Shown: piece by piece, positions 59,576 to 64,000 of the stretch
How positions within the stretch are numbered: position 1 is the stretch's first letter
How the letters are laid out: every line of letters starts with the position of its first letter
Assembly: GCF_020687385.1 (NCBI RefSeq)
Contig: NZ_JAJEQM010000010.1
Location: 41,691-105,690 of the forward strand
Length of the DNA stretch: 64,000 nt
Origin: Hominilimicola fabiformis
GTDB lineage: Bacteria; Bacillota; Clostridia; UBA1381
Reading direction: 5' to 3'
Program-made: the position numbers and the translations under genes
Notes under the pieces: model-generated
The model's input: only the letters and a program-made list of their open reading frames with translations
Databases searched by the model: none
What the model was told of the DNA's origin: nothing

Positions 59576-60595
59576 TTATAATAGAATCTTATTTACTGCC
59601 TTCGCGATTGGATCAAGCTCCTTCATAAGCTTGTCAAACTTTTCAGGTGTAAGCGATTGAGCGCCGTCTGACGCAGCCTTTTCAGGGCAGTTATGAACTT
59701 CAATCATAAGACCGTCAGCACCTGCCGCAATAGCACCTTTTGCAATAGCCGGAACATACTTATATGTACCTGTTGCATGGCTCGGATCGGCAATAATAGG
59801 AAGATGAGAAAGTTCCTTTGAAACAGGAATTGCCGAAAGGTCAAATGTATTTCTTGTAGCAGTTTCGTATGTTCTGATACCTCTTTCGCAAAGGATTACC
59901 TTTTCATTACCCTCAGACATAATATATTCGGCAGCCATTAGCCACTCTTCCATAGTACAAGCAAGACCTCTCTTTAGAAGTATAGGCTTGTCGCACTTAC
60001 CGACTTCGCGAAGAAGTTTGAAGTTCTGCATATTTCTTGCACCGATTTGCATAATATCAGCATACTTTGCAACAAGTTCAACATCTCTTGTATCAAGTAC
60101 TTCAGTACAGATAGGCATATTAAGTTCCTGACCGCTGTTGTACATAATCTTCAAGCCGTCACCCTCAAGACCTTGGAATGAATATGGTGATGAACGAGGC
60201 TTGAACGCACCGCCGCGAAGAATGTTTGCACCCGAGGCCTTAACAGCCTTTGATACAGTTGTGAACTGTTCCTGGCTTTCGATTGCGCAAGGACCTGCAA
60301 ATACTGCAAGCTGCTTGCCACCGACTGTTATTCCGTGACCGATTTCGATAACTGACGGTTCTTTGTGAAGCTCCTTAGATGCAAGTTTATATGGTTTCAT
60401 AATCGGAACAACGTTTTCAACACCGTCCATAGTAAGAATTTGATTCATACTTAAAAGACGCTTGTCGCCGATTGCGCCGATAACTGTTTTCTTTTCGCCT
60501 TGAATAGGGTGCGTTTGGAATCCGAACTCGGCAAGTAGTTTTTCAACACTCTCGATTTCCTTTGCCGATGCGGATTCTTTCATAATAATAATCAT
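59576..60595 (-). CDS. aroF: 3-deoxy-7-phosphoheptulonate (DAHP) synthase
   Basis: A 339-residue enzyme that starts the shikimate pathway from phosphoenolpyruvate and erythrose 4-phosphate. A ferredoxin-like N-terminal domain (1-70, MIIIMKESASAKEIESVEKL) typical of type I-beta enzymes precedes the barrel, with FAGPCAIESQEQF, RGGAFKPRSSPYSFQGLEGD, KPILLKRGLACTMEEW and IADPSHATGTYKYV. Grouped with pheA for phenylalanine and tyrosine synthesis. Confidence 0.95.
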   Translation of the reverse strand: MIIIMKESASAKEIESVEKLLAEFGFQTHPIQGEKKTVIGAIGDKRLLSMNQILTMDGVENVVPIMKPYKLASKELHKEPSVIEIGHGITVGGKQLAVFAGPCAIESQEQFTTVSKAVKASGANILRGGAFKPRSSPYSFQGLEGDGLKIMYNSGQELNMPICTEVLDTRDVELVAKYADIMQIGARNMQNFKLLREVGKCDKPILLKRGLACTMEEWLMAAEYIMSEGNEKVILCERGIRTYETATRNTFDLSAIPVSKELSHLPIIADPSHATGTYKYVPAIAKGAIAAGADGLMIEVHNCPEKAASDGAQSLTPEKFDKLMKELDPIAKAVNKILL

Positions 60596-60670
60596 TTATG
60601 TTCACATTCTTTCTTTAATAATTACAACATATACAGTATAGCAAAAAAGGACAATTTTTGCAAGTTAGTT

Positions 60671-61780
60671 TTAAATAATTTCAGAAATATCTGCAAAAAC
60701 AGCTACCGTTCTGTATTTTCCGTTGTAACATTTGCACTGTTTATTAAAGTACAGCCGCTTTCCGTCACGCGAAAACGACGGATTTGGATGTACCTGAAGT
60801 TTCCATGTGGTGTATTCGTCCTTCGATATTTCAAAAGTTGCAATCGGATTTTTGTCACCTCGCTTGTACAAATAAACATTCGGTGCAAAGTCGGGATAAC
60901 ATCTGTCACCGGCAAAATATTTTCTGTCAAAACTTCCGTCCATATGATTTGAAATTCCGCCAAGCACTTCTAATTCCTCTCCGTCCTTTGAAAAACGTGC
61001 AATGTAGCTTGTTTCCATTTCAATGTGTCTGCCTTGATTAAACTGACGTGTAGCCATATATGTGTCATCGTCAAACCAAAGCTGATGTACAGGCTTGTCC
61101 GCTATCATATGCGTTTTTTTAGTGTCTAAATCTATGCAACCCAACGCACCGAATACAGGGCAGTCCTTTACGCCCAAGCGCATCATAACTGCCGTTGCGG
61201 ACGGATTTAGCTGAACGTGGCTGACAGACGCGGTATGCTCGTTCGGAGTAAGACCGTGTTCCCTTACCATATTTAAAATATCTTCCTCTGTTGCAACAAG
61301 CATTATTTTTCCGCTTTCAACATCAAGTATGTAAATTCCGCACGAATTAATTTCGGGATAATCGGGATTTTTGTCAAGATATTCTGTCGATATTGAAAAC
61401 GGATACTTGCCGTTTTCCGCACAATGACTTTCTTTGCCGCGAATTTTGTACTTAACCTCACCCGTATCAACATCGAGTATACGGAATACACATATAGACG
61501 GTTCTTTGCCGGCTATTCCCTCAAATTCCACATCACGAAAAACTATAAGGCTGTTTGTTATAAAGGTTGCTGACGGGCCGTTGTGATTGCCGCAGTGTAC
61601 ATCATATACTTTGCGATGATTTTCAAAACCCCTGTCGCATATCCATATTTCCGTTTCAGGCTTTGTCAAGTCTGCTTTGCGTGCATATATAATTCTTTTT
61701 GAATCGGGACTCTCAACCATTCCGCCGTTCATTCCAAGCAATGTTGAACCCGAATAATCACATATTTCCTTTACTTTCAT
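60671..61780 (-). CDS. TolB-like beta-propeller, oligogalacturonate-lyase (PL22)-like
   Basis: A 369-residue cytoplasmic beta-propeller with repeated 'sPDSKRIIYAR', 'FSRDGKRLYFN'-type blades. SVSHVQLNPSATAVMMRLG, SNHMDGSFDRKYFAGDRCYP and WKLQVHPNPSFSRDGKRLYF resemble the His-containing blades of PL22 oligogalacturonate lyases. Other TolB-like propellers are an alternative, and no enzyme partner is adjacent. The ATG at 61780 follows GAGGTGAGAG. Confidence 0.6.
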   Translation of the reverse strand: MKVKEICDYSGSTLLGMNGGMVESPDSKRIIYARKADLTKPETEIWICDRGFENHRKVYDVHCGNHNGPSATFITNSLIVFRDVEFEGIAGKEPSICVFRILDVDTGEVKYKIRGKESHCAENGKYPFSISTEYLDKNPDYPEINSCGIYILDVESGKIMLVATEEDILNMVREHGLTPNEHTASVSHVQLNPSATAVMMRLGVKDCPVFGALGCIDLDTKKTHMIADKPVHQLWFDDDTYMATRQFNQGRHIEMETSYIARFSKDGEELEVLGGISNHMDGSFDRKYFAGDRCYPDFAPNVYLYKRGDKNPIATFEISKDEYTTWKLQVHPNPSFSRDGKRLYFNKQCKCYNGKYRTVAVFADISEII

Positions 61781-61836
61781 CTCTCTCACCTCATTATATG
61801 AATTATACCATAATATTGAGGTGTTTTCAATATTGG

Positions 61837-62151
61837 TTATTTTTTCTTTTTCGGTGTCGGTAAGTCGTCATATATCGCCTTAAATAATTCGGTTAAATAT
61901 TCTTTGTTGTCAACTTCTTCTATTAAAATCATTTCTTTCGCACCCTCATAAGGTACTTCGTACCGAATGTCAGAAACATAGTCAATAGCCGATTTAACAG
62001 GTTTTATAAGCAGTCGGTCATCATATATTCCGCCGGCAATTCTGCCTTTGTAGTAAATAATGTACTCCCCCATCATCGCCCTGTACGCTATTTCCTCTAA
62101 CTCCGATAATTGCTCTAATATGTATTCTAAAAATTCTTTACTCGATGCCAT
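61837..62151 (-). CDS. TfoX/Sxy N-terminal domain protein
   Basis: A 104-residue protein of the TfoX N-terminal family: YRAMMGEYIIYYKGRIAGGI then YDDRLLIKPVKSA is the family core. TfoX regulates competence in Gammaproteobacteria, but stand-alone Firmicute members have no proven role. The ATG at 62151 follows AAGGAGAAACAG. A longer frame would overlap the SLH gene end. Confidence 0.85.
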   Translation of the reverse strand: MASSKEFLEYILEQLSELEEIAYRAMMGEYIIYYKGRIAGGIYDDRLLIKPVKSAIDYVSDIRYEVPYEGAKEMILIEEVDNKEYLTELFKAIYDDLPTPKKKK

Positions 62152-62167
62152 CTGTTTCTCCTTTTTC

Positions 62168-63082
62168 TTATATATCACTTTCATATACAAATTTTAAAAT
62201 ATAATTGTTATCAACGCATTCCACAACCACATTGTATTTTTCATTTTCTGATAATTCATATCCGTTTGTGTTTAACTCAAAACTGTAATTTTCCGTACCA
62301 TTGTATTCTTTGTCGCAAAAATTTCTTGCATTGACTATTTTCGCCGTAGTAATATCGCCCGATATGCTTTCAATGATTACATCAGCATTATAACATTTCT
62401 TTTTTGTAAGAAGTGTTCTGTAATCTGCACCTGTACCGTTATAGATTTTACTTTCAACAAATTCACTTTTTTGTTCCGACAATATTGTTGATATTGGTTT
62501 AGAAATAAACTCCATTATTGGTGTGTTCATTGTTCTTTGGGCTAATAATGCCGCTGATGCGCGAGTAATAGTATCATCATAATTCAAATTTATATCATCT
62601 GTAATATTAAAATTTTCAGCATATTTGAAGTAACCGTTCGGATATCCTCCAACTGCCTCTGAATAAAAGTCATATCCTATTGATGTAACCAACATTTTTA
62701 CAAATTGTGCATACGTTACATTATCATTAGGTCGTGCCGTACCATCTTCAAATCCACTTATCACACTGTTACAGTACGCATAATTCCAATACTTCCAATC
62801 CCACGAATCCTTTGATATGTCACTAAACGGTAAATCTGAATTTTCTTTTTCTGTATATGATGTTTCATCGCTGAATCCCATCATATCATCAACTATTCTT
62901 ATAGCTTCAGAGCGCGTAAGTACATTATAAGGTTTAAATATTCCGTCCTCGTAACCGTTCATAATGTCCATAATCCTTAAAAATCTTGTTTCTTCTGTAT
63001 CATAATCCGAATACGCCGATACATTAACTGCTACTCCCACTAAATTAGCACATATCACCAACAAACATATTAATTTTTTCAT
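62168..63082 (-). CDS. Secreted S-layer homology (SLH) domain protein
   Basis: A 304-residue surface protein. A signal peptide (about 1-24, MKKLICLLVICANLVGVAVN) is followed by SLH repeats: IMNGYEDGIFKPYNVLTRSE (first), VISGFEDGTARPNDNVTYAQ (second) and a degenerate third (DDTITRASAALLAQRTM). SLH modules bind secondary wall polymers. The last 90 residues form a small beta domain. The ATG at 63082 follows AAGGGAGAAATAAAT. Confidence 0.85.
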   Translation of the reverse strand: MKKLICLLVICANLVGVAVNVSAYSDYDTEETRFLRIMDIMNGYEDGIFKPYNVLTRSEAIRIVDDMMGFSDETSYTEKENSDLPFSDISKDSWDWKYWNYAYCNSVISGFEDGTARPNDNVTYAQFVKMLVTSIGYDFYSEAVGGYPNGYFKYAENFNITDDINLNYDDTITRASAALLAQRTMNTPIMEFISKPISTILSEQKSEFVESKIYNGTGADYRTLLTKKKCYNADVIIESISGDITTAKIVNARNFCDKEYNGTENYSFELNTNGYELSENEKYNVVVECVDNNYILKFVYESDI

Positions 63083-63177
63083 ATTTATTTCTCCCTTGCT
63101 ATTATTTGTTATCATAATATATGTAAAATTATATTTTGTCAATATTTTTTTACTAAAATTCAAAAAACTAATAGTAA

Positions 63178-63441
63178 TTAATTTTTAGATAAATATTTAT
63201 TGGTATATTCCGTTTGTTCAAATATCAATACGTTATCTTTCTTTTTAATTTTTAACACAATCGGCAGAGGTATCTCATCATTTAAACCTTTTCCATTATT
63301 TTTTGAACTATCATAATATTGTAAAATCAAATCATCTTTTCCCCAACATTTCGCCATATTCTTGGCTTTTTCAAAACTTAAATTATTAATTTCACAATAC
63401 TTTTTTATATCGTCTTCCCATTTATCAAATAATTCACTCAT
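63178..63441 (-). CDS. Small soluble protein of unknown function
   Basis: An 87-residue protein, mixed alpha/beta, no recognised family. It starts MSELFDKWEDDIKKYCEINN and has a hydrophobic beta strand near the end (LPIVLKIKKKDNVLIFEQ). The ribosome-binding site before its ATG (GAGGTATTTTT) is weak. It lies 22 bases after the small gene at 63464. Confidence 0.5.
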   Translation of the reverse strand: MSELFDKWEDDIKKYCEINNLSFEKAKNMAKCWGKDDLILQYYDSSKNNGKGLNDEIPLPIVLKIKKKDNVLIFEQTEYTNKYLSKN

Positions 63442-63463
63442 AAAAATACCTCAATATTTATGT

Positions 63464-63622
63464 TTATAATGATTTTCCCTGTTCTCCGGATGTCTGTTCT
63501 AAATAATGTTTGTAACTCTCTTGCGCCTCCTTTGTGGCATCGGGCTTTATTACTCTCATTCCATTTGGTTTCCATGCCCAGCAATCGGGATTTGAAGACC
63601 AATAAAACTCTAATCTCTTCAT
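63464..63622 (-). CDS. Small protein with conserved-looking WSSNPD core
   Basis: A 52-residue frame, MKRLEFYWSSNPDCWAWKPN then GMRVIKPDATKEAQESYKHY and LEQTSGEQGKSL. The aromatic core and the EAQESYKHYLEQ tail look like a real small domain, which is why I chose this frame over the overlapping ones. GAGAAGG lies 9 bases upstream. Function unknown. Confidence 0.5.
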   Translation of the reverse strand: MKRLEFYWSSNPDCWAWKPNGMRVIKPDATKEAQESYKHYLEQTSGEQGKSL

Positions 63623-63684
63623 TATTTTCATCCTTCTCATCAATAAAATCCAATCAGCATTTGTATAAAAAGGTGTATATACAA

Positions 63685-63714
63685 AAATAAACCGCATAAA
63701 AATGCGATTTATTT
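63685..63714 (-). terminator. Terminator after the tRNA genes
   Basis: AAATAAACCGCAT/ATGCGATTTATTT (13 positions, one mismatch or wobble) with T residues on the minus strand, just after the tRNA. It probably ends the rRNA-tRNA transcript. Confidence 0.75.
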
Positions 63715-63716
63715 TA

Positions 63717-63793
63717 TGGTGGACCATCTAGGACTCGAACCTAGGGCCGTCCGGTTATGAGCCGGATGCTCTAACCAACTGAGCTAATGGTCC
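63717..63793 (-). tRNA. tRNA with CAT anticodon (Met, or Ile2 with lysidine)
   Basis: A 77-base tRNA with encoded CCA. Acceptor GGACCAT/ATGGTCC, D arm TAGCTCAGTTGGTTAGAGCA, anticodon loop CTCATAA in a CCGG(C) stem, and T arm CCTAGGTTCGAGTCCTAG. The anticodon CAT can be elongator Met or tRNA-Ile2 modified by TilS. The loop CTCATAA and acceptor leave both open. Confidence 0.95.
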
Positions 63794-63844
63794 ATAATAT
63801 TAAATAGATTAAACAGCCTTTACAAGAAAGGCTGTTTAAAATGT

Positions 63845-63919
63845 TGGTGACCCGTGCGGGAATCGAACCCGCGTTACCGCCGTGAAAGGGCGGTGTCTTA
63901 ACCGCTTGACCAACGGGCC
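63845..63919 (-). tRNA. tRNA-Glu (TTC)
   Basis: A 75-base tRNA with encoded CCA. Acceptor GGCCCGT/ACGGGTC (one G-U), D arm TGGTCAAGCGGTTAAGACA, anticodon loop CTTTCAC in a CCGCC/GGCGG stem, T arm GCGGGTTCGATTCCCGC. It follows the 5S rRNA on the same strand. Confidence 0.97.
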
Positions 63920-63926
63920 ATGAGTT

Positions 63927-64000
63927 CCGGCAACTTTCTACTTTCCCAGGCAGTCACCCACCAAGTATCATCGACGTTAAGGAGCTTAACTTCTGTGTTC
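63927..64000 (-). rRNA. rrf: 5S ribosomal RNA, 3' part
   Basis: On the minus strand GAACACAGAAGTTAAGCTCC, then a CGATGATACTTGG helix and GCCTGGGAAAGTAG near the end, is the conserved second half of bacterial 5S rRNA. The 5' part is beyond the window. The 3' boundary is estimated. Together with the tRNAs it marks the end of an rRNA operon. Confidence 0.93.

Noticed and set aside
63438..63653. A 71-codon frame overlapping the small gene at 63464.
   Set aside because: The overlapping frame with the aromatic WSSNPD core and EAQESYKHYLEQ tail looks more protein-like and has a better RBS.
1..64000. CRISPR arrays and Cas genes.
   Set aside because: No regularly spaced direct repeats of the CRISPR type and no Cas-like proteins seen.

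Overview
The window is about 37% GC by eye and reads as a spore-forming Clostridia-type Firmicute. The evidence is strong AGGAGG ribosome-binding sites, a cotJ spore-coat operon, a SleB-type cortex hydrolase, and Firmicute versions of argS, typA, rsmA, purF, leuA, pheA and a DAHP synthase. A GH51 arabinofuranosidase, a large GH2 enzyme, a PL11 rhamnogalacturonan lyase and a PL22-like propeller point to a pectin-degrading, probably gut-dwelling host. The genus is not determined.

Positions 1 to about 30,605 are one prophage whose left end lies outside the window. Its lytic operon runs leftward from a repressor-controlled promoter near 26,967: Cro-like regulators, small early genes, DUF1351/RecT recombination, HNH and MBL nuclease-like proteins, DnaD-like replication protein and helicase loader, DUF1064 nuclease, methyltransferase-like protein, ParB, two tyrosine recombinases, many small unknowns, an ArpU-type late regulator, then a ParB / DpdA-like transglycosylase / queuosine-precursor-transporter cassette, terminase, portal, MuF head protein and XkdF-like protease. 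The rightward lysogeny arm carries the repressor, a membrane protein plus FlgT_C-like protein pair, and a large serine recombinase.

The prophage ends inside cotJC: cotJA and cotJB are intact, but cotJC stops after 68 codons at the phage junction. This is the geometry of a sporulation-gene-splitting element such as skin in sigK or SP-beta in spsM. The DpdA-like cassette is the strongest candidate for an under-described system: base-exchange modification of phage DNA with a 7-deazaguanine taken up through a phage-encoded transporter. Its leader carries a promoter, a terminator and a five-codon open frame that overlaps a hairpin masking the ParB ribosome-binding site.

Positions 30,616 to 64,000 are host chromosome: the cotJ operon, an isochorismatase-like hydrolase, an array of six hairpins, GH51, DUF6171, ComF, SleB, GH2, an aldo/keto reductase, a candidate type I toxin-antitoxin pair near 40.1 kb, argS, typA, mntP-rsmA-regulator, leuA behind a leucine-codon attenuator, a lipoprotein, purF, a MATE pump, an ArsR regulator, PL11, a TetM-like GTPase fused to a Rae1/YacP-like NYN nuclease, DAHP synthase and pheA, a PL22-like protein, a TfoX-like protein, an SLH protein, two tRNAs and the 3' part of a 5S rRNA, which places the right edge at the end of an rRNA operon.
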